Position numbers and translations under genes: made by a program
Part shown: positions 12,005 to 23,317 of the stretch, piece after piece
Numbering within the stretch: the first letter of the stretch is position 1
Layout of the letters: every line of letters starts with the position of its first letter
The notes under the pieces: generated by a model
Told to the model about the DNA's origin: nothing
Database searches by the model: none
The model's input: only the letters and a program-made list of their open reading frames with translations
NCBI RefSeq assembly: GCF_023343835.1
Contig: NC_064437.1
Coordinates: 27,751,001 to 27,815,000 of the forward strand
DNA length: 64,000 bases
Direction of reading: 5' to 3'
DNA from: Lagopus muta
Lineage: Eukaryota > Chordata > Aves > Galliformes > Phasianidae

Positions 12005-12216
12005 CCTTTGATGGCTTTCACCATTTCCACAATATATCTTTTAATAAAATACTGTTAAAATCAGCAGGAAAGTTCAAATATTAAAATAATGATATGTGAG
12101 AGAAAGATCTTTTGCAGATACTTTTTATTTTATATTTCAAATCAGAGAATCAAACAAAACAGACAGCAACTGTCCATCGCCATGCTTTGGAGTACTGATT
12201 TTTGCTTTGCAAAAAT
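12005..12216. other. Short unique spacer
   Basis: AT-rich sequence between the CR1 5' end and an LTR fragment. Nothing is recognised. Confidence 0.5.
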
Positions 12217-12374
12217 GGGGGTAGGTTCACCTTGGCCAGCTATAAGACCCCTATCCAGCCATTCTCTTACTGTGCCTCCTCAAAGGAACAGGGGTACAAG
12301 TGAGATTCCGAAGTTCACAGGTCAAGAAAAAGCTAAGGGATTGCTTACTAGTTTTTGAAAGAAGGAAAACAGAC
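12217..12374 (-). mobile_element. Fragment of an avian endogenous-retrovirus LTR, minus strand
   Basis: The order of words matches the terminal part of the avian LTR family also seen at 60803-61757 and 25233-25309, read in reverse: 'ggttcaccttggccagc', 'atccagccattctcttactg', 'gcctcctcaaaggaacaggg', 'ttcacaggtcaagaaaaagc', then 'aaggaaaacagac'. It is diverged and has no paired LTR or internal sequence nearby. The call rests on remembered family similarity. Confidence 0.55.
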
Positions 12375-14155
12375 ACCATGTTACACAGATCCTTAGATGT
12401 ACACATGAAAGAGAGCAGTAGAAAATGCTAAAAATGTCTTAAGGTTCAACACACCATATTTCTATTTGATTATAATCTTTGCCTTAGGTAAGACATCAAA
12501 CCAAAAACAAACACACAAAAAAACAAGCAGAAATATTTAATGTTATACTCTACTGCTTCGTTGATGATATTTTCTATGCACCTCGAAGACACTTGAGATA
12601 GCAGTGCTATAGCAGCTAGAGAAATGAATGTGTTATGTGTACCTGAAGACAGTGCCGTGCAAGAAAGCGAAGCCTCTATTGACAGTAGTGAACACAGCAA
12701 TGCAAACTGAACAATGTTTTCACAGTTCTCATTTCGGATCAAGAGTAAACCTTTAATTTCTCAGTACTTGAGACTGCTCAATGCTTTAAGCTTTACTCAG
12801 TTCAATCACGATGACTAGTATTTTAATGAGGGTCAAAATCCCCTTTCTCAAGGAATATTAAATCATGCCTTTCATGATGATTTCATTGTATTTGATGGAA
12901 CAACATCAGGAATGAGATGGAAAGAAGTGGAAAAACATGATGTATGATTAAGGAAGTGTTACCCTAAACCCTACCCTTTTTGTGCATTAGAGTTTTTACA
13001 CCATGTCATAAGAATGTCACAGGAATTACAAGTTTATAACAAAGGCTAATAGTTCAGCACATTTCTGTGCAAAATATTAAGGTATTTTCAATGAAGAGTG
13101 GCTTTGAAAGAATGCCCTCGTTCACTTCAAAGTAAGTCAAGAAAAAGATAAACCAGCAAAGAAACAAAAACAAAAATAGGACACAAAAAAAACCCAACAC
13201 TGTTACCCTGCAATGTGTTTAATGTACTGCAAACAGAAATGTAATGCAAACAGAAATTGTCCTTTTGATCTTTCTTATTTTCAATATTTAAACACAGCTT
13301 ACTTTGGATGTTTTTGGTTTTTTTTTCTTTCCTTCATTTATTTAGATTTTAAATGCAATGTGGAACTTAATGGATAAACTAAAGATCTTCTCTTATGAGA
13401 AGAGAAACAGAAGTGACACCTTCCTATTTACCAAGGGCATCCAGTTTGTTATTGAATATCGAATATAAATATATTTCGTTATTCTGGCTAACATAAAGAG
13501 ACAATTTGTAAGTATAATACCAGCTGGCCACAGAAATTTAACACGATAAAGCAGTTTTTCATGTGATGTTGTAGATTTATTTTCTGTAGCTCAGCTTGTG
13601 TATTTTCCCAGTGAAATAAAGACACAAAGATAAATACATAGAGTGTTAGTGGCAGGCAGATTTCATCCCGATGTATCTAGATTAGATACTGACAAGGAAA
13701 AGTACAAGACCAACATATCTCAGTTTCAGCTGAAAATACCATTAATATAATCTGTTGTGAAACATTAAGAGAAGAATTTTCTGCACTAAAAACAAATAAG
13801 TAAGAAAGTAAGTAAATAAATAAATGTCTGCTCCATGAAGAGGAAAAGTCTGTTTTGTGTAAGGATTTTTGATTGCTATTTTGGTTTTGGTATGCTTTTA
13901 AAGATAAAAATAGGAAGTTAAAATAAGTTATAATCTAAAAAAATCTCCGTTTCCTGTTTTTTAATTTTACTCCAGTAATGGAAAAATAATGACTACCGGA
14001 AAAACTTACACGGCAGAAATTATGCAAGGATTTTTATTTTGACTTCTGTAAGCAAACTTCCCATCCAAGAGAATCAGCAGAATTCTCTTAGAATTCTTAG
14101 AATCTTAGAATACTTAGTTTAGAGTATGTAGTTTACAGTAGAGGCCTGCAGTCAG
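12375..14155. other. Unique AT-rich sequence with simple repeats
   Basis: No gene is seen. There is an imperfect TAAG/TAAA tetranucleotide stretch at about 13795-13824. A short imperfect array of TTAGAATCT-like units at about 14084-14122 sits just upstream of the next CR1. The 90-codon minus frame 12470-12742 ends in a Phe/Cys/Val-rich stretch; it lacks any supporting context. Confidence 0.5.
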
Positions 14156-15080
14156 TGTTATTTCCCATGGGTTGGTGTCAGCTCAATTCTTGTTCAACAT
14201 CTTCATCAATGACCTGGATGAAGGGATAGCCTGCACCCTCAGCAAGTTTGCTGATGATAGAAAGCTGAGAGGAATGGCTGACACACCAGAAGGCTGTGCT
14301 GCCGTTCAGCAAGACCTGGGCAGTCTAGAGTGGGAGGGCAGGGAGGAACCTGAGGTTTAACAAGAGCAAGTGTAGAGTCTTGCACCTGGGGAGGAATAAC
14401 TGCACAGGCCAGTACAGGTTGGTGGCTGACGTGCTGGTAAGGAGCTCTTTGGAGAAGGGCCTGGGTGTTCTGGTGGTCAACAGGCTGGACATGAGCCAGC
14501 AGTGTGCCCTGGTGGCCAAGAAGGCCAATGGGATCCTAGAGTGCAGAGTGCATTAGAAAAAGAATGGCCAGCAGGTTGAGGGCGATGATTCTCCCTACTC
14601 TACTTTGCCCTGGGAAGGCCACATCTGGAATAAATTGTCCAGTTCTGGGCTCCCCGTTTCAAGAAATACAGGGAACTTCTAGAGAAAGTCTGGAGGAGGG
14701 CTGCGAAGATGATCAGGACCTGGAGTGTCTCCCACACAAGGAATGCCTGAGAGACCTGGAGCTGTCTAGGTACAGAAGAGAAGGGTGAGAGGGGATCTTG
14801 CTATGCTTATAAATATGTAATGGTTGGGAGTCAAGTGGATGCATCCAGGCTCTTTTCAGTGGTGCCAGAGGCAGGCAAGGGGCAATGGTCACAAACCCAA
14901 TTAGTTCCATCTGAAAATGAGGAGAAACTTTTTTTCCTTTGAAAGTGACAGAGCACTGGAACAGCCTGCCCAGAGAAGCTGTAGAGTCTCCTTCTCCGGA
15001 GATATTCAAAACCTGTCTGGGTGCTTTCCCATGCAATCTATTCTAGGCATTCTGCTTTAGCAGAGGGGTGGGACTTGGAA
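14156..15080 (+). mobile_element. CR1 LINE, plus strand, from reverse-transcriptase motif B onward
   Basis: The copy starts in the motif B region and keeps an in-frame stretch at 14172-14360 reading [25 protein letters not shown], which contains the FADD catalytic motif. Downstream are 'gacatgagccagcagtgtgc' and 'ggccaagaaggccaatggga', the RRA..ARTKM-like region, and the C-terminal stretch around 14890-15010. Stops and frameshifts after 14360 make it a pseudogene. The normal ATTCTRTGA tail is missing and the similarity fades near 15080, so the extreme 3' end is lost or degraded. Confidence 0.88.
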
Positions 15081-16367
15081 AACAAAGAGACAACGTCCTC
15101 CAAAAACACCTCTTAGGTAATATTATCTTCACCTTAAGGTATGAAATTTAGTTTTAAATGTCCTTCACAGGAAATGAGATTAACATTCATTTAAGTAACC
15201 TCATTTGGCACATAATGCGATTACTTGTACTGTTTTCACAAGCTAAGGAATTATGTCTGTCTTTTGCATATGCTGTATGAGATTTTGGTTGCAAAGCAAG
15301 CAGCAAGCAAGATTCAGATCTCTCAACTACATAAATGTATCTCTGGTATTATGGAGAAAATAGTAAAGTGAACTTTTAATATCTATAAATATCTATATGT
15401 CAAAAGCAATTAAATTAATATAAATTTACCCTGAAGAATGTAATTTATTAGCAAACCAACAGTGAAAATTAATCTATGTATTTAAATAGATATTGATTTA
15501 GCAGGTGAGTTTTCAGAAATAAAGAATGGAATAGAAAGCAAATCTTAAAAAACAAGTACAAAGAGAAAAACAAAATCAGTGTGTAACTCAGTTACCTATA
15601 TAACAAAATCCCACCTATTTATCACATCAGGGTATAGGTCTTATTGAAGGAATCTTAATTCCGATTCAGAGAGTACTATATAATAAAGTATTGCAGATGT
15701 GAATATAAAAGACATGAAAATTATTGATACAGCAATATTTTTTAAATGCGTGTTTGTTTTGTAAGCATGAGCTTCAAACAGACTGAGTTCAAAATACAGA
15801 TGAGTTTTGTGAACTTAAAAAGCAACTTAGAACTCTCAATTTTGTATGTCTAGAAACTGAGATAGATAACATATGGAAGTAAAAGGGAACCACCTTCTCT
15901 TTGGATAAGCCAATGTAGAGCAGAATTGAATGCTTTGAAAATCTCTCTTATAAACCTACTGCACTAATGTTAATGCATTTTGTAAGAACTTGACATATTC
16001 CACTTTTTTTTTTTTTTTTTTGCATAAAGTACTTGAGAAAGACTACACAAAGTATTTCAGTAAACATAGCCACTGCCAGAACATCATCACATTATTATCA
16101 ATATTCATTAGTCAGTTTTGTAGTCACTTTCTGAATAGCTGCCAGGAAACTAACAATCACTTCTGAGCAGTCACGTCCCACCGATCCATCTTTTATGAAG
16201 TGTCCCAGTCCTGGACTCAGCATTCAAACCAAAAGGAACTTTAAAATCTTTCAGAAGAGATTACAGAGAACTGCCTTTTTTGTAAGCTAAAATCCCCCCA
16301 TCATGGCTTTAACTGACCATTTATAACTACGTTGGTGTCAAAACAGTAAGCTCAGGAGATTTAGGAC
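15081..16367. other. Unique AT-rich sequence
   Basis: No gene or interspersed repeat is recognised. An 18-base T run lies at 16004-16021. Confidence 0.5.
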
Positions 16368-16500
16368 CTGTGTGTTGCTCCTCTGAAACTAATGCCTCAT
16401 ATTTATTTCCATGGAAACTACAATAGATACAAAGATCACAATAACCCTCCTTGAGAGAGCAAATTCTCAGCCACAACATACTATTTTCCGACTTAGTCAG
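16368..16500 (-). mobile_element. Galluhop-type mariner, terminal fragment
   Basis: The segment begins with the family terminus ('gttgctcctctgaaactaat' then GCCTC) and continues with 'tttccatggaaactacaat' and 'gcaaattctcagcc'. This matches the first 130 bases of the full copy at 22789-23317. Similarity stops near 16500, so it is one end only. Strand is given relative to the mariner transposase, which reads on the minus strand in this orientation. Confidence 0.8.
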
Positions 16501-18530
16501 AAGCTCAGTGGCATAATCAGTAGCCTTTTATTTCATTAAGAATTTCCGTGCACTTTTTTTTTTCTTCCAGGAAACTGTTTCTACATTTTAATACAGATGA
16601 CAATATCCTTCTTGAGAAAAAGCAAACAAACAAACATTAAGGGACTCCCACTAATCTGAAATGACCAGTTTGGGGAAAAACACACATCTCAGCTCAGCAG
16701 CATATTTCCTACTCACAGATGAGTATCTGTGAAGTGCATTAATCAGTATTTCACAATTTGTTTTTCAGTTCTGCTTTTATTTTTTTTTTAATCCATCTGT
16801 ATTCTTTTTTCTTTCTTTTTTTCGTTTTATTTTTTTTATGCATCTCTAGATAATAAAAAAGTGTGGATAACAGGAGGAAGAAAATATTTTTTTTAGAATA
16901 CCAGGCTGCTGCTTCTGGTTAACTACAGGACATGGATAGTTCATAAGAGACATAAAGCTAAGAAGCCTTAGGTTAATTACTAGCTATTGCCTTTTTCCTT
17001 AGCAGCTCTGAGGAAAATTATTGAGCATCACAACAGGTGGAATCTGCAGTGGCCAGATTGCTAATGACACCCTTCTGAGCTAAAAGACACCACTGCTGAT
17101 AGCTGGAACTGGACACACAGTATGCAGAGAACTATTTCACTCAAACACTGAAGCATTAGGGACGATTAATTAATAATAGCTTATAATGGTAACTATTACA
17201 GTAAAAATGCCTTGTTTTGAGCTTAATTGTACTAACACAGCATTGCTAGTGAAGAATATCTAAGAATTTTTATTAAGTGTTTCAGTAAAAATACCACAGC
17301 CTCTGCTAGGAAGGCCCCAGGTCTTCCATTAGCTACGCTATCTGTGCTTGTTTCCTGTCCTGCTCTGTCAGGCTTGTTACCAACTTGCTGTGTGAAACAG
17401 AGCTTGTTATCGTGTCTCTTGTTACAGTGCTCAGCTTCGCTGTGGGATAACAGCAAATTCCTTAAAGATATGGGCACGGACTCAAACCAGAAGCCCAGAA
17501 CTGTAAACCAGTTAATTACTGAGCTGCATTAAGGATACGCAACCTCAAGAAGTGGAAAAAAAGTTGCCTTTCAGCAAAATAAAAGATGCAGCTAAAAGAA
17601 ATCAAACAAAATCAAACATCAAATTAAAAACAGAAAAAGCAGCACAGTAGGGCACCTGCCATAGACAAGGAAAATAACATTTCATCCCTGGGCAGTACAG
17701 AACTGGGGGAGCAGAAGCCAAAGGTTAAGAACTGGTTAGAGCATGAATCGTCTTGTGAAGGAGACCGTCTCAAACTGATAGAAAAGAGGGGAAAGAAGAT
17801 GTTTGCTTCAGTTTTGACTTCCATCATCAAAGAGCCCAACTTCAGCAACTAAAACCATCCAGAACCGCAGCAGCCCTCAGTGAAGAAAAGCGCAACATCA
17901 GTCCTTACATTCTCTTAGCTAATTTCGGAAAAGCTTCTAAAGTACTATCTCCTTTGAATACACACTGATGAAAATGTGTAACGACATAGAACTGAAGTCT
18001 TACTTTTCAGTTTAAATCTACTTTGATTTCTTTCTGAATATTCTCATCACAGCGATCTCTAATTACCTAATAGATATGTTATCTCTAAGAATATGTATGT
18101 CTCTATAAAACTAGTTTCAACAAATGAATGGATGTTACATACAAATTTTAAACCTAGAGATAAATTTAAGGTTCAATGGATTAGATCTCTTAAATTTTCA
18201 TTTATCTCTCATCTTAATGTCACGACATCATTTTGGCTGCAGAAGTCCCTGGAGATGACAAAATCCACTTGAGTGTCAAGTTCCAGCTATTACACACAAA
18301 ATTCATGAAGAGAATGTGTTGTTTTGCTGGGATAATTGTGAGATGGTTTCTTATCACACCATCCCCCATGCTTTCACATCACTTTAGGTTGTGAGAATTC
18401 TTCCCCAGTCAAAGCCAGTTCGATGTTTTTGCAACCAAGTCCATCTGTAACAGCGCTCTTTTTCTTCTTTGTTGGATGTGTACCTTCCTTGCTCAGCAGT
18501 CCTTGTTTCTGAAGAACATTCTGTGGTTGT
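16501..18530. other. Unique sequence with a pyrimidine tract and a possible LINE remnant
   Basis: A T/C-rich tract spans about 16770-16842. At 17630-17870 the plus strand has a somewhat LINE-linker-like phrase (KMFASVLTSIIKEPNFSN in one frame) that could be a very old CR1-type fragment; I rate this about one in four. Frames at 17232-17532 and 18374-18598 have no domain support. Confidence 0.4.
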
Positions 18531-19100
18531 TGAATCATAGAGTTGCTCAGGTTGGAAAAGACCTTCAAGATCATTGAGTCCAACCACAACCTGACCATAC
18601 TACGCTAACCCTAATAACCCTCTGCTAAATCATGTCCCTGAGTACCACATTCAAATGGATTTTAAACACATCCAAGAATGGTGACCCAACCACCTCCCTG
18701 GGGAGCCAGATCCAGTCCTAAACAACTCTTTCTGTAAAGAATCGTTTCTTGATATCCAACCTAAATTTACCCTGAAGCAACTAAAGGCTATTTCCCCTTG
18801 TCCTGTCACCTGTTACCAGTGAGAAGAGACCAGCCCCGCTCTGCTGCAATCACCTACAAGTATTGGAAGAGAGCAATAAGGTCTCCCCTCAGCCTCCTTT
18901 TCCCCTGGCTGAACAGCCCCAGTTCCTTCAGTCTCTCCTCATTGGCCATATTCTCCAAGCCCTTCACAAGCCTTGTTGCTCTTCTTTGTTCCTGCTCCAG
19001 CACCTCCTTTCTGTATTGAGGTGCCCAAAACTGAACACAGTCCTCGAGGTGAGGCCTCACCAGTGCTGAGTACAGGGGCAGGATTATTTCCACACAGCCA
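18531..19100 (-). mobile_element. CR1 LINE, minus strand, 5'-truncated
   Basis: The 3' end is at 18531 ('tgaatcatagagttgctcag' region), followed by the 3' UTR and the ORF2 C-terminal part. A minus frame at 18854-19183 reads [42 protein letters not shown] and [15 protein letters not shown], the standard CR1 terminal region. Downstream frameshifts break the frame. The 5' truncation is near 19100. The tail has decayed to one recognisable unit, suggesting intermediate age. Confidence 0.9.
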
Positions 19101-21570
19101 AGTGCTGACCCACTGGATGTGTCATTCCTAGTAAAACATAGCAAAACCTTGTCCCCCTTTACCTGAAGGATAAGGGGGGACACCTAATGCCCTTCACATC
19201 TGCCTGCACAACACTGTGATCATTTTGATACATGCAGGGTGATCCAAGCAATAAGAATTAGCAATGAGGATGAACTGTTTAAGGACCAGACAAAAATCAG
19301 CCACCTCTCTGCAATTTTCCAGATCCAAACCCCAAAATGAAACCGATTCACTAACACAAGTCAGTTCAGCAGATAGGTGTCCTTATCTCCCACAGGAGTG
19401 GAACTACAATGATTATATGACTATCTCCAATATCTTCCTCTTCATACAGCAGATTTGATTGGGGCCAGCTGGTTCTGATGCTTTCTCTACTAGGTTTTGT
19501 TCCTCTTCTCCTGCTCCCACACTACTGTATCTACACTGCAATTACAGAAGTGTGATTGGAGGAGGAATCTTTGTTCTGTTGCCAGAAATCTTAATTTTCC
19601 AGTTTCCCTACTCACCTTCATCCCCCATTCATATTAGGATAGTCTGCAACTGACCATTCTTCCTCACATCGCAGGTCTCAAGCTCTTCCTTCTGCAAGAT
19701 CTTTGTGAAGATCCTACACATCTCCCACTGAAGCTCTCTGATGCTACACAGACTCCTGATTCCTTTCATGATCCTTGATGACTGAGTATTTTACCTACAG
19801 AACAGCTGCCACAAAAGAAGTTATCTTTGTCTCTCATGAACTCAGTCTTGGCTGAGACCTCACGTATGTCAGGAATTATTTATTGCAGACAACTGCTAAA
19901 TCACATGCACAGACAGTATTGCTGTTCAGCCTCAAGCAGTCCCACACAATTTCAAGCAGAGTTTCTGGATCGTTCTCAACAACTGTTTGTTGCACTGTGG
20001 TCTGCTACCTCTAAGACAGTGGATCCCCAGACACCAGCTGAAAAAGTGCACAGTGCTCTGATCAGCTCTCAGTTGAAGACAATATAAGCCATTTTTCTCT
20101 AATCTAGAAAAATATTCCTGAGAAATATTCTTATCTGTGCTGACAAAAGCAAAAGTCTCCAGAAGTCCCCTGAACAGAAGCAAGTCAACAGAAGACGGTT
20201 CCTGAGAAATTGCTTCCTGAAACTGGAAAGTCTAGAAAGCAGTGGTAATAGATGCTGTATCTCTGATAGCAGCCAATCTTTGCTCTGCCTGCTAAGAGAT
20301 CCAAAAGACTTTACTTACCTTAGCCATAAGGAATAGCTACAAATATGGTTATTATATGTAATAGGAACTCTGTGTGGCTATTTTAACCTATGTCAGGTAT
20401 GTAGGCCATTCTTGCCTGTGCTCCCAATCCAAGAAGTTCATATTTGTAGGGAGGAAAGGGTTCAGATAGCAATTCGAACTTAAGCTGATGGAAAAAAACA
20501 GGAATCAATGAATTAATCATTTAACGAGCTTTGAATCTGATCACGAACATTCAAACTTTTCATATAAAACATCTCATGAGATTCTATTAAATATTAAACA
20601 CAGCCTGACTTAGATCTCATTCCATGGGACCCTACTTTAACTGTGTGTGGGATAGTAAATACATACATTGATTTGATTTCCAACATAATTACAATTACAG
20701 AAATACTCGCTGGCACATATCTCAGTGTCTCAGTATGTCTAGAATACAGACAGCATTTCCTCCATCCCTCTCCCCATGAACATGCAAGACTTGTCACTCC
20801 TATCTAAATCATTTAACACTGCAATAAGAAAAAAACCACTTTGTTTGTCATGATAGCCAAACTCTTACAAGTCCTTGATTCCTCTCGCTGTAGGTAATCA
20901 ATAAAATAAACTATAATTAAGAATCATTTGCCCTCTGCTTCTGGCACATCACAAGGACATTGTTTTCACTTCATCCTCCTCCCATGACCTACAGTCTTTT
21001 TTCTAAACGTAATTGTCAGAAATCTAATACCCAAGCAGATGGAGCATCTGCAATATTTGAAATTCACCCTACAGTTATGTTAAGTGACAGTTTCACCTGA
21101 GTGAAAATAAAACAGCTTCACACCATCTGATTCTGGCTAATGTGACAGCCCTTACTTGAAAGTGAATTAACGTGAAGTTTGTTACATCACAGGAATTAAA
21201 ATTAGAGCCTAGAGAAAAGCTAATGGTAATTTGATTCCATATCTTACAGGTGCAAAACGAAAAGGATTTTTCATTTCTTATACATAAAACAGACCTTGGG
21301 GTGAAACCAGATTTCAGAGCAGTGCTAAGAGCTGGAATTCTGGCCCAATTAATGCACTCACCAAGTAATGTGTACATCAAAACAAATCAGAACAACAACA
21401 AGGAACAGCTACAGCAGAGGACAGAAAATGTGACATTGATTTTATAATACTCAGTTCTTACATCCTCTGATTACCACAGTAACTGTATGTACATGTGACA
21501 GAAAAAGACAGCAAATAAAATGACAGTGTCCTCCAGCTTACATTACTGAAACAAGTAAGTTTGAAACTTT

Positions 21571-21610
21571 AATCGATTAATCAAAAATCAATTAATCAAA
21601 AAAATAATCG
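21571..21610. repeat. Short tandem repeat rich in ATTAATC words
   Basis: Two adjacent 15-base units of the form ATYRATTAATCAAAA are followed by a partial third ending AATCGA. The unit contains a homeodomain-like ATTAATC core on one strand and GATTAAT on the other. This may be a coincidence of AT-rich sequence. Confidence 0.6.
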
Positions 21611-22057
21611 AACTAGAAAAATGTAAATAGCAAAACCTGTAAAAAACAAAACCAAATAGAATAAAACCTGAGGAAATACTTTTGACCAGAAAAAGAAAAT
21701 ATTAAAAACTGTTGTGAAAACAGATTTCATTTAATATGAAGCCCTGCCATCTGTGATTCCCAAAAAAACAAATGTGATTTCTTTTGAATTCAGTAGCTAC
21801 TCTGATTTGATGCAGTATCACCAAAAATCTCCTTGTTGCAATGAATGACAAATGGTGTTGGTTTTTGTTTTTTAAGATTATTTCAGCTTTTTCTTGTATA
21901 GGATTTGTAAAGTTAATCTGTGAAGATTCACATTATAAAAATGTGATTATGAAATTAATAGGCAATCTAAAAGGACATAAGGAGAAAAAAAAGACTGAAA
22001 AGAAACAGTTACATTTTTAGATTTCTTTCCTGTTTTATATGATAAAGTTAATATTAT

Positions 22058-22068
22058 CCCCCCCCCCC
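22058..22068 (+). repeat. Poly(C) run of 11
   Basis: Eleven consecutive C residues in otherwise AT-rich DNA. The run is prone to length variation and sequencing error. Confidence 0.95.
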
Positions 22069-22788
22069 AACAGAATTTCAGTACATTTCCAAATTAAAAA
22101 TCCTTCTCTTAATCAATGTTCTCTTAACCAACCATATATTGGTTGTCATCATATCTGTTTCCATTCCTGATAAGATACTCAAAAGGATCCTGTTGATCCC
22201 TACATATTCAGGAAGTATCTCACTGCATTGCCAGAGACTGATCCCGTAAAGAAAACAAATGGAAACACTCCTCTTCATGTGTATGAAATCGTAACAAAAT
22301 TTATTATATTCAGTCTGAGCGAGAAGGAACTGAAGTAAATAAGTAGAAGTTAAACCAGGACCATTTTTAGTGCTGATTGCTTCAAATATACTTCTTGTAC
22401 TCTACTTTACAAAGAAAAATGAATCAGTTTCATAGCTTTAAAGTGGAAATAACCAACTCATCAAATTGCAAGAACCATATATTAAGCCTGCAGAACTGAC
22501 CGTGCTGAGATATGAATATAACAATGATGCTCTCCTCAGATGCTGAGAAAAGCTGTCTGCAATATTTTCTGTGAAAATAATCTCTTAAAGGAAAAAGATT
22601 TTTAATTTATGTATTTTATGGTGATTTCTGTTTCCTGATTCACAGTCATTTCTCTTTTTTTGTGAAAGGACAACAAAAAATTGTAGTGCTCAATTATGGC
22701 TTATGTTTCACTGTTGAAAATAAATCTACTCTTACTCAACTTCTAGTATAGTTAATAACTTTGTAATATATTTCTGAATACATATGTA

Positions 22789-23317
22789 GCTTGCTCTGAA
22801 AGTAATGTCTCCTACTTATTTCCATGGAAACTACAATAGATATAAAAATCACAATAACTCTATTTGATAAATTCTCAGATACAAAATACTATTTTCCAAC
22901 ACAGTCACCAGCAGTAGCCATGCATTTTCACCAGTGATGAACAAGACCCTGCATGCTGCAATCCATAGGGTCCATAAGTATCAAAGTGACCCACTGCTGT
23001 TGTCACTGCTGCTGAAATGCACCTCTCACCACCTCACTGTGTCCACATCCACTGTTAAGTCTCCAAAGACATTCAGAAAATGTTGATGAATGTCAGTGGG
23101 TGCCATTTTTTCTGTCATGGAGGAATTCAGGGACACTCCTTTGCTTCATATGCACTTCAACGTCAGGCACCATTCTGTCAGACTGCCCCTCTGCTGCCCC
23201 TGTCACATAACACAAAACATAATGGAATATCAGTTGGAAGGTTCAGGCTCTACTGTCATACCACCACCAGCTGCCTCCATCGTCATAAAACAGGAGGCAT
23301 TACTTTTGCAGCAGCCC
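22789..23317 (-). mobile_element. Full-length Galluhop-type mariner (529 bp) with TA duplications
   Basis: Both ends are present. The left end reads GCTTGCTCTGAAAGTAATG and the right end, on the opposite strand, GGGCTGCTGCAAAAGTAATG; these form the terminal inverted repeats. TA dinucleotides flank the element at 22787-22788 and 23318-23319, as expected for mariner insertion. On the minus strand a transposase N-terminal remnant begins MKQR at about 23149-23138 and continues with an EFLH motif, then loses frame after a small indel. At about 0.5 kb it is a non-autonomous deletion derivative; autonomous mariners are about 1.3 kb. The plus frame 23080-23427 is antisense. Confidence 0.88.

Larger units (their letters stand above)
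19101..22788. other. Unique sequence, no gene identified
   Basis: The block 19120-20240 is less AT-rich and holds several frames of 60-86 codons on both strands (for example 19827-20087 plus and 19932-20183 minus). None has a recognised domain, and none dominates its opposite strand. There is a tandem pair of TTAATCAAAAATCAA-like 15-mers at 21571-21610 and an 11-base C run at 22058-22068. The rest is plain AT-rich DNA. Confidence 0.45.

Noticed and set aside
12959..12979. Interstitial telomere-like repeat (TACCCTAAACCCTACCC)
   Set aside because: Only about two irregular units; too short to separate from chance.
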